Positions 1-11,072 of a stretch of DNA of 64,000 nt are shown here, in pieces. The translations under genes were made by a program, and so were the position numbers. Source of the stretch: Smallanthus sonchifolius (taxonomy: Eukaryota; Streptophyta; Magnoliopsida; Asterales; Asteraceae); the NCBI GenBank assembly GCA_023525975.1, contig CM042030.1, forward strand, positions 27,398,350 to 27,462,349. The letters are read 5' to 3'. The first letter of the stretch is position 1, and each line of letters opens with the position of its first letter. The notes under the pieces are model-generated. The model had not been told where the DNA came from. It did no database searches and worked only from the letters and a program-made list of their open reading frames with translations.

Positions 1-442
1 TTTCTTTGATCAAAACGTTCGTTTTTCATTCTAGATGCTATACCCAAGTTCACTTTCAAGTTTCATCCGCAAAAATCGTTATCTTTTAGCCAAAACCCGA
101 AAACTCCCAAAACGAACAAAAACTCATAATGTGATCGAATCGTTACCTGGATTGGATTTCTGATTCAGAGGATATGATCACGAGAACAGCAGCAACGTTC
201 TCCTGAATTCCCGAGTTGATCCGTCACTTTCTCTCTCTAGACCCGAGCTCTCCTTTCTCTCTCTAAAAGCTGCGTTAGTTGGGGAAATGAGCAGGGAAGA
301 GGGCTGCATTGCCTCTTGTGTGCATGGGCTTCCCTCGGCCCATTGAAGCCGGGCCCAGGCCCGCTCCCTTTTTGTTTAAATATTCCAACTAAATCACCGG
401 TCTCGCTATATTTATTCGTTTTATTATTTTTGGGATGTTACA
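1..442 (-). repeat. Partial Tekay-type Gypsy LTR, cut by window edge
   Basis: The right end reads TTTTGGGATGTTACA, the same terminus as the element A LTRs at 4722 and 11760. The sequence before it follows the same order as 4380-4722: a run of AAAACGAACAAAAACTCA, a CACGAG block, a CT-rich block with TTTCTCTCTCTAG, then a GC-rich stretch. It differs at many positions, so this is a diverged relative and not another copy of the same insertion. The orientation matches element A (LTR 5' end at 442 on the minus strand). The left part lies outside the window. Confidence 0.8.
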
Positions 443-586
443 AGTTTTCTTAACCGCATGTTCCTTCTTCGCCTTTGAGGTCTTGAAAGTTTGACCTCAG
501 GTTGTGAATTATTTGCTGCCTTAATCAATGGGCCGTATACCAGATAAGCCTGTGCTTTAAGTGACCATCTTTCTTCTTTACAAACG
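443..586. other. Rearranged junction with short templated patches
   Basis: This stretch joins the diverged LTR on the left to a truncated copy of element A. It is not continuous element sequence. It contains an 18-base copy of the adjacent gag end (534-551 equals 588-605), a 13-base patch GCTGCCTTAATCA (515-527, again at 631-643), and a 22-base copy of pol sequence (564-585 equals 7337-7358). An inverted pair TGAGGTC/GACCTCA lies near 476-502. Such patchworks are typical of repair by template switching or end joining with filler. Confidence 0.65.
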
Positions 587-2308
587 CACGTATACCAGAT
601 AAGCCTCGCATCCGCGCCTCAAGTAATCTGCTGCCTTAATCATCGAGATGACGTTGGGCATCGGGGCATCGCGATCCCCAAGTACTTCCACTTCGCTACC
701 GTCCGGAGCCTTGAGTCGGATTATCTTTCGTTTGCATATAATTTGAGCCTCGTTGGCAGTTAACCAATCCATACCTAACACGACATCAAACCCTCCCAAA
801 ACCATAACAAATAATCTGACGGGAAATCTATGGCCTTCTATCTTTATCGTGGAATCGTCAACTACTTCGGTTACCATTACGGTTCTACCCTCAGCGGTTT
901 CTACATTAAAGGCTCGTTCTACTTTACTAACCGTGTACTTTACTCGTTTACAGAAAGTTGCAGATATAAAACTCTTACTGGCACCCGAATCGAATAACAC
1001 TGAAACAAAAGTGTTGTCAAGGATGAACGTACCTGACGCCACATCGGGGTCCTTCCTGGCCTGTTCTTGCGTTAGAGCATACGCTCGAGTCTTCGCTCGA
1101 GATCCCTCTCCCTTCTTTTCCGGGCCCTTTCCCTTCCCGGTTTCCCCCATCCTTGGCTTCGGGCAGTCCCTACTCAGATGACCGAAATCCCCACAGTTGT
1201 AGCACTTGTAGTGTTGTGTGCACTCACGGGCGTAGTGTCCGGTCTTGCCACACTTAAAGCACAGGTTAGATCCCAGTCTACATTCACCTACATGCTCCTT
1301 TCCACACTTCTTACAAATAGTCGGCTCATCCACCCGAGCCCTTTTATCGCGAGCCCCAAACATCTTTCCACCAGTTCGCTTGTTTGAGAAGCTCGGTCTC
1401 TTCTTTGGTTCCTCGATGGCGGCGACATTCAGTGCCAGATCATCAAATACTACGCCGCTCAGTTCTACTACCGAATCATAGGTAGTAGGGGCGTTTGCCT
1501 TAACATATGTGCGGACCTTGTCCGGCAACCCTTGAATATAACAAGCGATCTTTCTTTCTTCAGTAGTGACAAGGTGTGGCACCAGACGTGCCAGTTCATT
1601 GAACCGTGTCGTATACTGCCGGTGCGTCATGCTCCCAGCCTTCAAACCCAGAAATTCCCTTTCTACCTTTTCGATCTCATTCCTTGGACAGAAATTCTTG
1701 ATCACCAAAGTTTTCAAATCATCCCACATCATCGAATCAACCACCTCGTTCCCCTTAGCCTGGCGTACACCTTCCCACCAGTGAGATGCTTCCTCCCTCA
1801 AGGAGTTAGCAGCAAACTTCACGACCTGATTCGGTCGACATTCACTCAGACGAATGGCGGCTTCCATACGAATTACCCAGTCAAAAGTAGCCACCGCGTC
1901 CTTCTTTCCAGTCAGAATTGGCGGGTCACATGCCTTAAAGGACTTATAATCGCATCCGCGAGCAGGCGGTGCATTGTCGGTCTCATTGTTCTGAGCACCA
2001 ATTGCCGCGCTAGACCCACCCGCCCCATTGACCTGCTTCAACGCTTCAGCCAACAGACCTGGCAGAGAATTCTTCATCAATTCTGTGAATTCTCGAGCTA
2101 TAGCTGCTCTCACTTCTGGTTCAAAAGTGAAAGGTTGCTCTTCGACCTGTGTCTGCTCGGCTTCATGCACACTAACCGCCGGTTCAGTGTGAACACTTCC
2201 TTCTTCACTGTGTTCTTGGCGCGCAGGAATCCTGCCACGCCCACCATTTCGACCGCCGGTACGACCACCGGTACGGCCACCACGCCTTCCGTTCCCTCTC
2301 CTCGCCAT
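587..2308 (-). pseudogene. Truncated gag-protease of second element A copy
   Basis: Minus-strand reading frame starting at the same ATG as the full gag-pol of element A and identical to its first 574 residues. It contains the Gly/Arg-rich N-terminus, the retrotransposon Gag region (about 120-290), three zinc knuckles (332-382) and the aspartic protease DSGAS (about 440). After the residues YLVYV it runs into the rearranged junction and stops after two more codons. All of RT, RNase H and integrase is absent. It lies upstream of the shared LTR at 2643-4722. The nucleotide sequence matches 7625-9346 at a constant offset of 7038, so the copy is very young, or is an assembly duplication. Gag alone could in principle still be made. 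Confidence 0.9.
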
Positions 2309-2642
2309 TTCGTTCTATAAGACAAGAAATCCAATGTCATCACGCTAGTTAACAAATAAAATTCAATAAGCACTGTAAGATGTTAATATACACTGGCCAT
2401 CTGTAATTAACCATTACACTACTTTTCGATTTCCATTTGACCACCTTTGTGATTTCATCAGAACTCAAGTCCTCATCTAACCTCTTCTAAGGCATACTAT
2501 ATACGTAATATATATACTACCTTCATACCTGATGCTGTGGCTCGAGTTACCCGTACTGGCATCCGCTTTCGGTCCCATTCTCAGTTTAAGTTCAGACACA
2601 GGGAGTGTCCAAATCTCTCAAACTATTGCTCTGATACCAACT
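2309..2642 (-). other. 5' leader and PBS of truncated element A copy
   Basis: Leader between the LTR at 2643 and the truncated gag, identical to 9347-9680. The primer-binding site is at 2628-2639, reading TGGTATCAGAGC on the minus strand, complementary to the 3' end of initiator tRNA-Met. The sequence just before the gag ATG on the minus strand reads TTGTCTTATAG|AAC, a plausible splice acceptor. Confidence 0.85.
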
Positions 2643-4034
2643 TGTGAGGCCCCAAACCCGGGAGGCCCCACGCGTTGGATTTACTCATTCACAAACAGTT
2701 CTCAAACTAGAATATCAAATAACGCAGCGGAAAATTTCATTTCAAACATAACATTACATCGTTTAACATGCGGAAGCGTAACATTTTCAAATACATGTAC
2801 ATAACAAAAACAACTCGTAACGGGATGCCAGTCTTCATATCATCCGGGTAACTCCTCAAGCCGCCCAGCATCACCGTCCATCATCATAACTTCCTTAACC
2901 TGAATGTGCATACTAAAAAGGTCAGCTACGCTGGTGAGTTCTAGCATTTCATAAAAACTTTAACATCAACATTTGCCAAAAACGTATCATTCATTTAGTA
3001 AAAACCTTTCACAAAAGCATGTAATAATTTAACATCTTTAAAAAAAAGGTTTCGTACCCATATCATCATCAACATCATAATCATAAACACCGTTAAACGG
3101 ATCGTTCATTAAAACTTTTAACATTCATTTAAGTCATACATTATTATCTAAATCTGTGTTACCCTTCGTTCCGTCATTTAGTATGGTATTGCCCCTAAGG
3201 CTTAACTGCACGAAGACCGACAATACCATACATTCCGTCAATTCCCTTTTGGTATTGCCCCCAAGGCTAACTGCGCGAGGACCGACAATACCCATTCAGT
3301 TGCCCTTATGGCTCTCATGTCCATAAACCGACAACTTCCATCGACGGTTATGACTCTCAGCCATAACATCGTCGGATCATAATTTAACCTTACATGGGGT
3401 CACGTTAACCCCTGAGTAACCGTCGTTACTCCCTTTTACCAGTTGTACAACATCATAACCATTGGCATGCCACAAAGACATGCCCCTGTTGTTCTTGTAG
3501 CAACTATGGCTCGCTGTCCATAATCTACCACAAGGCTGGGAATCTCATTCCCAGACTTCATTCGTCAATTCCATTCATTCGACAGATTAGATTTGTAATG
3601 ACTTCTTTAAAACCTTTACCTCTTTCTCTTCTCATTAAACATTTCCTCATTTAAACCGTTCATAAAGCATTCGTAACCCTTTTTGCCAAAAACATTTCAA
3701 AACCTTTCCTTTCGTAAACATCGTTTCAACATTTCAAAACCTTTCCTTTCGTTAAACATCATTTCGTTAAAACATCATTTCGTTAAACATCATTTCGTTA
3801 AACATCATTTCGTAAGCATGCACACCAGCCCAAAAACATTAACAAAACATTTAAAAGAGGGCTCTAGAACTCACCTGATACGCTAATATGGGTTGTCCTA
3901 AACGAAGGTCCGACAACGTCACTTCCGATCTGAATTGATTAGTTAAATACACATCAGACCTAAATCCCGACTCTAACGGTTTACTCGTTCTGTTACAGGT
4001 GAATACACTGACTTCACTTACTGATGCAGACCTA

Positions 4035-4219
4035 TCGAAACTACTTAGTTTCGATACCTGCAGGCCCCTCGAAACTTCTAGTTTCGATACCTGCAGGTCA
4101 CTCGAAACTTCTAGTTTCGACAACTGCAGGTCACTCGAAACTTCTAGTTTCGACAACTGCAGGTCACTCGAAACTTCTAGTTTCGACACCTGCAGGCCAC
4201 TCGAAACTATAGTTTCGAT
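4035..4219. repeat. Six-unit 33-bp palindrome array in A 3' LTR
   Basis: Six dyad-symmetric units with arms TCGAAACT/AGTTTCGA start at 4035, 4069, 4102, 4135, 4168 and 4201, spaced 34, 33, 33, 33 and 33 bp. Spacers mostly carry CTGCAGG. The last unit, TCGAAACTATAGTTTCGA, is a perfect palindrome. On the minus strand, the direction of element transcription, the array lies about 370 bp past the TATA-like box and about 160 bp before the splice-donor-like site, so it would be transcribed. The 33-bp period equals 11 codons, which creates spurious repetitive ORFs on both strands. Confidence 0.95.
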
Positions 4220-4584
4220 ACCTGCAGAACTCAGCTATCTTCCCCAAAAACCCTAACTTTCGCATGCAGGTCCGATCTTGTCAAGATCCGGACTTTTTGT
4301 ATTCAAAACGTGTATTTTCCTTTCGTGATTCCAGATTTATAACCCTTTCCTCATTTGGTTTATAAAAACCCGTCATTTTCACAAAAATACCCGAAAACCC
4401 AAAAACGAACAAAAACTCAGATTTGGTTCGGGTGTTACCTGATTTCGAGATTCTGATCCGGAGGTTTTGCTCACGAGTTCAGTAGCAACAAGCTCCTTCA
4501 ATCTCGGGTCGATCCGCCAACTTTCTCTCTCTACGGTTTCTCTCTCTAGATTCTTGCAAATGAGAGAAATGGTGTGTGTGTTGG

Positions 4585-4594
4585 CTATTTAAAG
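4585..4594 (-). promoter_or_regulatory. TATA-like box of element A 3' LTR
   Basis: Minus strand CTTTAAATAG, at the same position as CTATAAATAG in the related G4 LTR. It is followed by a GA-rich leader with repeated AGAGAGAGAAA, as expected near the transcription start of this family. It lies only about 130 bp into the LTR, so U3 would be short. The identical site in the 5' LTR is at 11623-11632. Confidence 0.5.
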
Positions 4595-4722
4595 GGAGGA
4601 AACCCCCCCTTCCTTCAAGTTTGCCGGCCCAACCGGCCCGGCCCGTTACGCCTCGTTCTTTTATCCCGTTCGTCCCGGTTCAACCCGTTATTTAAAATCC
4701 TCATTTATTTTGGGATGTTACA

Positions 4723-4737
4723 AGTCTACCCCCCTTA
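4723..4737 (-). promoter_or_regulatory. Polypurine tract of element A
   Basis: Minus strand TAAGGGGGGTAGACT directly before the 3' LTR. This is the expected plus-strand DNA primer site for reverse transcription. A near copy sits at 63006-63019 next to the G4 LTR. Confidence 0.85.
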
Positions 4738-4762
4738 CAATAGGTTTCGTCCCCGAAACCTA

Positions 4763-7700
4763 TCATAAGTCAAACAGTTGAGGGTACGACTCCTTCATTT
4801 CCGTCTCCGTTTCCCATGTAGCTTCCGATCCCTTCCGGTGCTTCCACTGGACTTTAACCAACTGGATAACTTTGTTACGTAAACGTTTCTCTTTCCTGTC
4901 TAGGATGGTCACAGGTTCTTCGATGTAGTTAAGGCTGTTGTCGACCTCGATGTCGGTAAGTGGTACGTGAGCCGTTTCATCCGCCAAACACTTTCGCAAG
5001 TGTGATACATGGAAGGTAGGATGAATCCCACTTAACTCATCAGGCATTTCCAACCGATAAGCGACTTCACCAACCCGTGCCATAATCCTGAATGGTCCGA
5101 TAAACCTCGGACTTAACTTTCCTCTCTTCCTGAATCGTATGATTCCCTTCCAGGGCGACACTTTCAACATTACTCTGTCCCCAACATTAAATTCAATAGG
5201 CCTTCGTCGTCTATCCGCGTAGGATTTCTGACGATCTTGGGCGGCCTTCATTCGTGCTTTGATCTGATCAAACCTTTCCGACGTTTCTTTTACAACTTCA
5301 AGACTTCCCAATTCCTTCTGTCCAATCTCACCCCAACAAACCGGGGTCCTGCATCTCCTCCCATACAACATTTCATAAGGCGGCATGCCTATCGTCGTGT
5401 GATGACTGTTGTTGTAGGAGAATTCGGCTAACGGCAGATGACTGTCCCAACTGCCACCGAAGTCGATAATACAAGCACGAAGCATGTCCTCCAACGTCTG
5501 AATGGTCCTTTCGGTCTGACCATCCGTTTGCGGGTGGTATGCCGTGCTGATATTAAGTCTCGTACCCATCGCCTCGTGAAATCTTTTCCAGAACCTCGAT
5601 GTGAATCGTGTGTCCCGGTCGGATACAATCGTTAAAGGCATCCCATGCCGCGCCACTACTTCGTTAATAAATACTTCCGCTAACCTTTCCGACGAGAACG
5701 TCTCGCGAATAGGTAGAAAATGAGCACTCTTCGTTAAACGGTCCACAATTACCCAAATGGTGTCATGACCTTTAGCTGTGCGAGGTAGCTTGGTTATGAA
5801 GTCCATAGTAATGTGTTCCCACTTCCATTCCGGTATCTCAAGTGGTTGAATTTTCCCATACGGTTTCTGGTGTTCGGCCTTTACTTGTGAGCAAGTCAAG
5901 CACTTGCTTACGTATTTCGTCACTTCGTGTTTCATTCCAGGCCACCAGTATTCCTTCTTCAGATCTTGGTACATTTTGTTGGTACCGGGATGGATAGAGT
6001 AACGAGACTTACGAGCCTCATCCAAGATTTTGGTTCTAAGCTCGCCACCCATAGGTATCCATACCCGACCATAACATGTCCTAACACCAAGGGTGTTATA
6101 TTCTAACTTGTCTTGTTGGCCAACCATCCTTTCCTTCTTTATGTTTTCCTCTTTAAGCGCCTCATCTTGAGCCTTTTCGATTTCCCTCATCACATCCGAT
6201 GTTACCACCAACTGGCAAGCTTTCACTCTAATAGGAGTAGGCACATCCTTTCGGCTTAGAGCGTCAGCCACCACGTTTGCCTTTCCAGGGTGGTACATAA
6301 TTTCACAGTCATAGTCTTTCAAAAGTTCCAACCATCGCCTCTGCCTCATATTTAACTCCTTTTGCTCGAAGAAGTACTTCAGACTTTTGTGATCGGAGTA
6401 TATGGTAAACTTTACCCCATAGAGGTAGTGCCTCCAAATTTTTAATGCAAACACAACAGCAGCAAGTTCCAAATCGTGAGTCGGATAGTTGACTTCATGA
6501 ACCTTCAGCTGTCGTGATGCGTATGCGATCACTCTTCCACGTTGCATCAGCACACACCCCAACCCCTGACCCGAAGCGTCAGAGTATACCACCAGGTCTT
6601 CATTGCCCTCGGGAAGGGCCAAGACTGGAGTTTGGGTTAGCTTTTCTTTTAACTCCTTAAATGCCTCATCCTGCTTCGGACCCCATTCGTACTTTTCTTC
6701 CTTTCGTGTCAACTTTGTCAATGGCGAAGCTATTTTCGAGAAATCCTGTATGAATCTCCGATAGTAGCCTGCCAACCCTAAGAAACTGCGGATCTCCGTT
6801 GGCGTCTTAGGAATATCCCAGTCCCTTACCGTCGTTATCTTTGCTGGGTCTACCATAATGCCGTTCGGGTTAATGACGTGACCTAGGAATTGGACTTCCC
6901 TAAGCCAGAACGCGCATTTGGAGAACTTAGCATACAACTTCTCCTTCTTTAGAGCTTCCAACACTTCCTTCAAATGACAAGCGTGATCACCCTCATTCTT
7001 GGAGTAGACGAGGATATCATCAATGAACACAATTACCGATCGGTCCAGCATCGGTCGACACACCCTATTCATCAAATCCATGAACGCTGCGGGGGCGTTC
7101 GTCAATCCGAAAGACATTACGCGGAACTCGAAATGTCCATAACGCGTGCGAAATGCAGTTTTCGGTATGTCTTCTTCCCTCACCTTCAACTGATGGTACC
7201 CGGACCGAAGGTCGATTTTCGAGAACCAACTTGCGCCTTGCAATTGATCAAACAGGTCATCGATCCTTGGTAAAGGGTACTTGTTCTTTACCGTTCGTTT
7301 GTTCAACTCGCGATAATCGATACACATTCTCATTGAACCATCTTTCTTCTTTACAAACAACACCGGAGCACCCCACGGCGAGATGCTCGGTTGGATAAAT
7401 CCTTTCTCAAGTAACTCGTCTAGTTGGACCATAAGTTCCTTCATTTCCACTGGTGCTAGTCGATATGGAGCCTTAGCCACGGGCTGGGCATCTGGTACTA
7501 AGTCGATTCGGAACTCAATTTCTCTATCGCGTGGTATCCCAGGCAACTCCTCTGGAAACACCTCCGGGTACTCGCGTACCACGGGTACATCGTCCAGTTC
7601 TTTCACTTCCTTACACTTGTCAATTACGTATACCAGATAAGCCTCGCATCCGCGCCTCAAGTAATCTGCTGCCTTAATCATCGAGATGACGTTGGGCATC

Positions 7701-9346
7701 GGGGCATCGCGATCCCCAAGTACTTCCACTTCGCTACCGTCCGGAGCCTTGAGTCGGATTATCTTTCGTTTGCATATAATTTGAGCCTCGTTGGCAGTTA
7801 ACCAATCCATACCTAACACGACATCAAACCCTCCCAAAACCATAACAAATAATCTGACGGGAAATCTATGGCCTTCTATCTTTATCGTGGAATCGTCAAC
7901 TACTTCGGTTACCATTACGGTTCTACCCTCAGCGGTTTCTACATTAAAGGCTCGTTCTACTTTACTAACCGTGTACTTTACTCGTTTACAGAAAGTTGCA
8001 GATATAAAACTCTTACTGGCACCCGAATCGAATAACACTGAAACAAAAGTGTTGTCAAGGATGAACGTACCTGACGCCACATCGGGGTCCTTCCTGGCCT
8101 GTTCTTGCGTTAGAGCATACGCTCGAGTCTTCGCTCGAGATCCCTCTCCCTTCTTTTCCGGGCCCTTTCCCTTCCCGGTTTCCCCCATCCTTGGCTTCGG
8201 GCAGTCCCTACTCAGATGACCGAAATCCCCACAGTTGTAGCACTTGTAGTGTTGTGTGCACTCACGGGCGTAGTGTCCGGTCTTGCCACACTTAAAGCAC
8301 AGGTTAGATCCCAGTCTACATTCACCTACATGCTCCTTTCCACACTTCTTACAAATAGTCGGCTCATCCACCCGAGCCCTTTTATCGCGAGCCCCAAACA
8401 TCTTTCCACCAGTTCGCTTGTTTGAGAAGCTCGGTCTCTTCTTTGGTTCCTCGATGGCGGCGACATTCAGTGCCAGATCATCAAATACTACGCCGCTCAG
8501 TTCTACTACCGAATCATAGGTAGTAGGGGCGTTTGCCTTAACATATGTGCGGACCTTGTCCGGCAACCCTTGAATATAACAAGCGATCTTTCTTTCTTCA
8601 GTAGTGACAAGGTGTGGCACCAGACGTGCCAGTTCATTGAACCGTGTCGTATACTGCCGGTGCGTCATGCTCCCAGCCTTCAAACCCAGAAATTCCCTTT
8701 CTACCTTTTCGATCTCATTCCTTGGACAGAAATTCTTGATCACCAAAGTTTTCAAATCATCCCACATCATCGAATCAACCACCTCGTTCCCCTTAGCCTG
8801 GCGTACACCTTCCCACCAGTGAGATGCTTCCTCCCTCAAGGAGTTAGCAGCAAACTTCACGACCTGATTCGGTCGACATTCACTCAGACGAATGGCGGCT
8901 TCCATACGAATTACCCAGTCAAAAGTAGCCACCGCGTCCTTCTTTCCAGTCAGAATTGGCGGGTCACATGCCTTAAAGGACTTATAATCGCATCCGCGAG
9001 CAGGCGGTGCATTGTCGGTCTCATTGTTCTGAGCACCAATTGCCGCGCTAGACCCACCCGCCCCATTGACCTGCTTCAACGCTTCAGCCAACAGACCTGG
9101 CAGAGAATTCTTCATCAATTCTGTGAATTCTCGAGCTATAGCTGCTCTCACTTCTGGTTCAAAAGTGAAAGGTTGCTCTTCGACCTGTGTCTGCTCGGCT
9201 TCATGCACACTAACCGCCGGTTCAGTGTGAACACTTCCTTCTTCACTGTGTTCTTGGCGCGCAGGAATCCTGCCACGCCCACCATTTCGACCGCCGGTAC
9301 GACCACCGGTACGGCCACCACGCCTTCCGTTCCCTCTCCTCGCCAT
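4763..9346 (-). CDS. gag-pol: Gag-Pol polyprotein, Tekay-type chromovirus, intact
   Basis: One open frame of 1527 codons. In order: a Gly/Arg-rich N-terminus (1-30); Gag domain (about 120-290); three zinc knuckles, first a short CKKCGKEHVGEC (332-343), then two canonical CX2CX4HX4C (350-363 and 369-382); aspartic protease with FDSGAS (439-444); RT with FIDD (774-777); RNase H (about 915-1030, YSDAS...DHKS); integrase with its zinc region (about 1119-1152, H...CLTC) and catalytic Asp1202, Asp1243 and Glu1279; and a C-terminal group-II chromodomain-like segment (about 1470-1527, RLRNKVIQLVKVQW). I see no stop or frameshift. It is preceded by a leader with an acceptor-like site 6 bases before the ATG. 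All catalytic motifs are present, so the element may be functional; expression is not shown by the sequence. Confidence 0.95.
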   Translation of the reverse strand: MARRGNGRRGGRTGGRTGGRNGGRGRIPARQEHSEEGSVHTEPAVSVHEAEQTQVEEQPFTFEPEVRAAIAREFTELMKNSLPGLLAEALKQVNGAGGSSAAIGAQNNETDNAPPARGCDYKSFKACDPPILTGKKDAVATFDWVIRMEAAIRLSECRPNQVVKFAANSLREEASHWWEGVRQAKGNEVVDSMMWDDLKTLVIKNFCPRNEIEKVEREFLGLKAGSMTHRQYTTRFNELARLVPHLVTTEERKIACYIQGLPDKVRTYVKANAPTTYDSVVELSGVVFDDLALNVAAIEEPKKRPSFSNKRTGGKMFGARDKRARVDEPTICKKCGKEHVGECRLGSNLCFKCGKTGHYARECTQHYKCYNCGDFGHLSRDCPKPRMGETGKGKGPEKKGEGSRAKTRAYALTQEQARKDPDVASGTFILDNTFVSVLFDSGASKSFISATFCKRVKYTVSKVERAFNVETAEGRTVMVTEVVDDSTIKIEGHRFPVRLFVMVLGGFDVVLGMDWLTANEAQIICKRKIIRLKAPDGSEVEVLGDRDAPMPNVISMIKAADYLRRGCEAYLVYVIDKCKEVKELDDVPVVREYPEVFPEELPGIPRDREIEFRIDLVPDAQPVAKAPYRLAPVEMKELMVQLDELLEKGFIQPSISPWGAPVLFVKKKDGSMRMCIDYRELNKRTVKNKYPLPRIDDLFDQLQGASWFSKIDLRSGYHQLKVREEDIPKTAFRTRYGHFEFRVMSFGLTNAPAAFMDLMNRVCRPMLDRSVIVFIDDILVYSKNEGDHACHLKEVLEALKKEKLYAKFSKCAFWLREVQFLGHVINPNGIMVDPAKITTVRDWDIPKTPTEIRSFLGLAGYYRRFIQDFSKIASPLTKLTRKEEKYEWGPKQDEAFKELKEKLTQTPVLALPEGNEDLVVYSDASGQGLGCVLMQRGRVIAYASRQLKVHEVNYPTHDLELAAVVFALKIWRHYLYGVKFTIYSDHKSLKYFFEQKELNMRQRRWLELLKDYDCEIMYHPGKANVVADALSRKDVPTPIRVKACQLVVTSDVMREIEKAQDEALKEENIKKERMVGQQDKLEYNTLGVRTCYGRVWIPMGGELRTKILDEARKSRYSIHPGTNKMYQDLKKEYWWPGMKHEVTKYVSKCLTCSQVKAEHQKPYGKIQPLEIPEWKWEHITMDFITKLPRTAKGHDTIWVIVDRLTKSAHFLPIRETFSSERLAEVFINEVVARHGMPLTIVSDRDTRFTSRFWKRFHEAMGTRLNISTAYHPQTDGQTERTIQTLEDMLRACIIDFGGSWDSHLPLAEFSYNNSHHTTIGMPPYEMLYGRRCRTPVCWGEIGQKELGSLEVVKETSERFDQIKARMKAAQDRQKSYADRRRRPIEFNVGDRVMLKVSPWKGIIRFRKRGKLSPRFIGPFRIMARVGEVAYRLEMPDELSGIHPTFHVSHLRKCLADETAHVPLTDIEVDNSLNYIEEPVTILDRKEKRLRNKVIQLVKVQWKHRKGSEATWETETEMKESYPQLFDL

Positions 9347-9680
9347 TTCGTTCTATAAGACAAGAAATCCAATGTCATCACGCTAGTTAACAAATAAAAT
9401 TCAATAAGCACTGTAAGATGTTAATATACACTGGCCATCTGTAATTAACCATTACACTACTTTTCGATTTCCATTTGACCACCTTTGTGATTTCATCAGA
9501 ACTCAAGTCCTCATCTAACCTCTTCTAAGGCATACTATATACGTAATATATATACTACCTTCATACCTGATGCTGTGGCTCGAGTTACCCGTACTGGCAT
9601 CCGCTTTCGGTCCCATTCTCAGTTTAAGTTCAGACACAGGGAGTGTCCAAATCTCTCAAACTATTGCTCTGATACCAACT
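9347..9680 (-). promoter_or_regulatory. Element A leader, PBS and putative splice acceptor
   Basis: A 334-bp leader. The PBS is at 9666-9677 (minus strand TGGTATCAGAGC, complementary to initiator tRNA-Met), three bases from the LTR end. Just before the gag ATG the minus strand reads TTTCTTGTCTTATAG|AACGA, with the AG at 9353-9354. Together with the donor-like CAG|GTGAGT in the 5' LTR (10912) this would define a leader intron that removes the PBS from a spliced gag-pol mRNA. The PBS is secure; the splice site is inference. Confidence 0.75.
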
Positions 9681-10909
9681 TGTGAGGCCCCAAACCCGGG
9701 AGGCCCCACGCGTTGGATTTACTCATTCACAAACAGTTCTCAAACTAGAATATCAAATAACGCAGCGGAAAATTTCATTTCAAACATAACATTACATCGT
9801 TTAACATGCGGAAGCGTAACATTTTCAAATACATGTACATAACAAAAACAACTCGTAACGGGATGCCAGTCTTCATATCATCCGGGTAACTCCTCAAGCC
9901 GCCCAGCATCACCGTCCATCATCATAACTTCCTTAACCTGAATGTGCATACTAAAAAGGTCAGCTACGCTGGTGAGTTCTAGCATTTCATAAAAACTTTA
10001 ACATCAACATTTGCCAAAAACGTATCATTCATTTAGTAAAAACCTTTCACAAAAGCATGTAATAATTTAACATCTTTAAAAAAAAGGTTTCGTACCCATA
10101 TCATCATCAACATCATAATCATAAACACCGTTAAACGGATCGTTCATTAAAACTTTTAACATTCATTTAAGTCATACATTATTATCTAAATCTGTGTTAC
10201 CCTTCGTTCCGTCATTTAGTATGGTATTGCCCCTAAGGCTTAACTGCACGAAGACCGACAATACCATACATTCCGTCAATTCCCTTTTGGTATTGCCCCC
10301 AAGGCTAACTGCGCGAGGACCGACAATACCCATTCAGTTGCCCTTATGGCTCTCATGTCCATAAACCGACAACTTCCATCGACGGTTATGACTCTCAGCC
10401 ATAACATCGTCGGATCATAATTTAACCTTACATGGGGTCACGTTAACCCCTGAGTAACCGTCGTTACTCCCTTTTACCAGTTGTACAACATCATAACCAT
10501 TGGCATGCCACAAAGACATGCCCCTGTTGTTCTTGTAGCAACTATGGCTCGCTGTCCATAATCTACCACAAGGCTGGGAATCTCATTCCCAGACTTCATT
10601 CGTCAATTCCATTCATTCGACAGATTAGATTTGTAATGACTTCTTTAAAACCTTTACCTCTTTCTCTTCTCATTAAACATTTCCTCATTTAAACCGTTCA
10701 TAAAGCATTCGTAACCCTTTTTGCCAAAAACATTTCAAAACCTTTCCTTTCGTAAACATCGTTTCAACATTTCAAAACCTTTCCTTTCGTTAAACATCAT
10801 TTCGTTAAAACATCATTTCGTTAAACATCATTTCGTTAAACATCATTTCGTAAGCATGCACACCAGCCCAAAAACATTAACAAAACATTTAAAAGAGGGC
10901 TCTAGAACT

Positions 10910-10916
10910 CACCTGA
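10910..10916 (-). promoter_or_regulatory. Putative 5' splice donor in element A 5' LTR
   Basis: Minus strand CAG|GTGAGT matches the plant donor consensus. It is followed by TCTAGAGCCCTCTTTT, a GCCC(C)YTTTTT block that recurs after the donor-like sequences of G1, G2 and B. The equivalent site in the 3' LTR is at 3874. No RNA evidence is available here. Confidence 0.5.
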
Positions 10917-11072
10917 TACGCTAATATGGGTTGTCCTAAACGAAGGTCCGACAACGTCACTTCCGATCTGAATTGATTAGTTAAATACACATCAGACCTA
11001 AATCCCGACTCTAACGGTTTACTCGTTCTGTTACAGGTGAATACACTGACTTCACTTACTGATGCAGACCTA

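Larger units (their letters stand above)
2643..4722 (-). repeat. Element A 3' LTR, shared with truncated copy
   Basis: A 2080-bp LTR. On the plus strand it begins TGTGAGGCCCC and ends GGGATGTTACA (minus strand TGTAACATCCC...CTCACA). It has a PBS on its left (2628-2639, serving the truncated copy) and a polypurine tract on its right (4723-4737, serving element A), so it acts as the 3' LTR of A and the 5' LTR of the truncated copy. It has the same length as 9681-11760, and I found no difference in the stretches compared. Inside are two GGTATTG...CAATACC repeats (3184-3293), short GTTAAACATCATTTC tandem copies (3762-3812), a splice-donor-like site (3874) and a palindrome array (4035-4219). Confidence 0.92.

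Noticed and set aside
1532..2320. 262-codon plus-strand ORF, repeated at 8570-9358
   Set aside because: Antisense shadow of the gag coding sequence; no domain; both copies come from the duplicated element.
3851..4256. Repetitive ORFs on both strands with 11-residue repeats (also at 10889-11294)
   Set aside because: By-product of the 33-bp palindrome array (33 bp is 11 codons); noncoding LTR.
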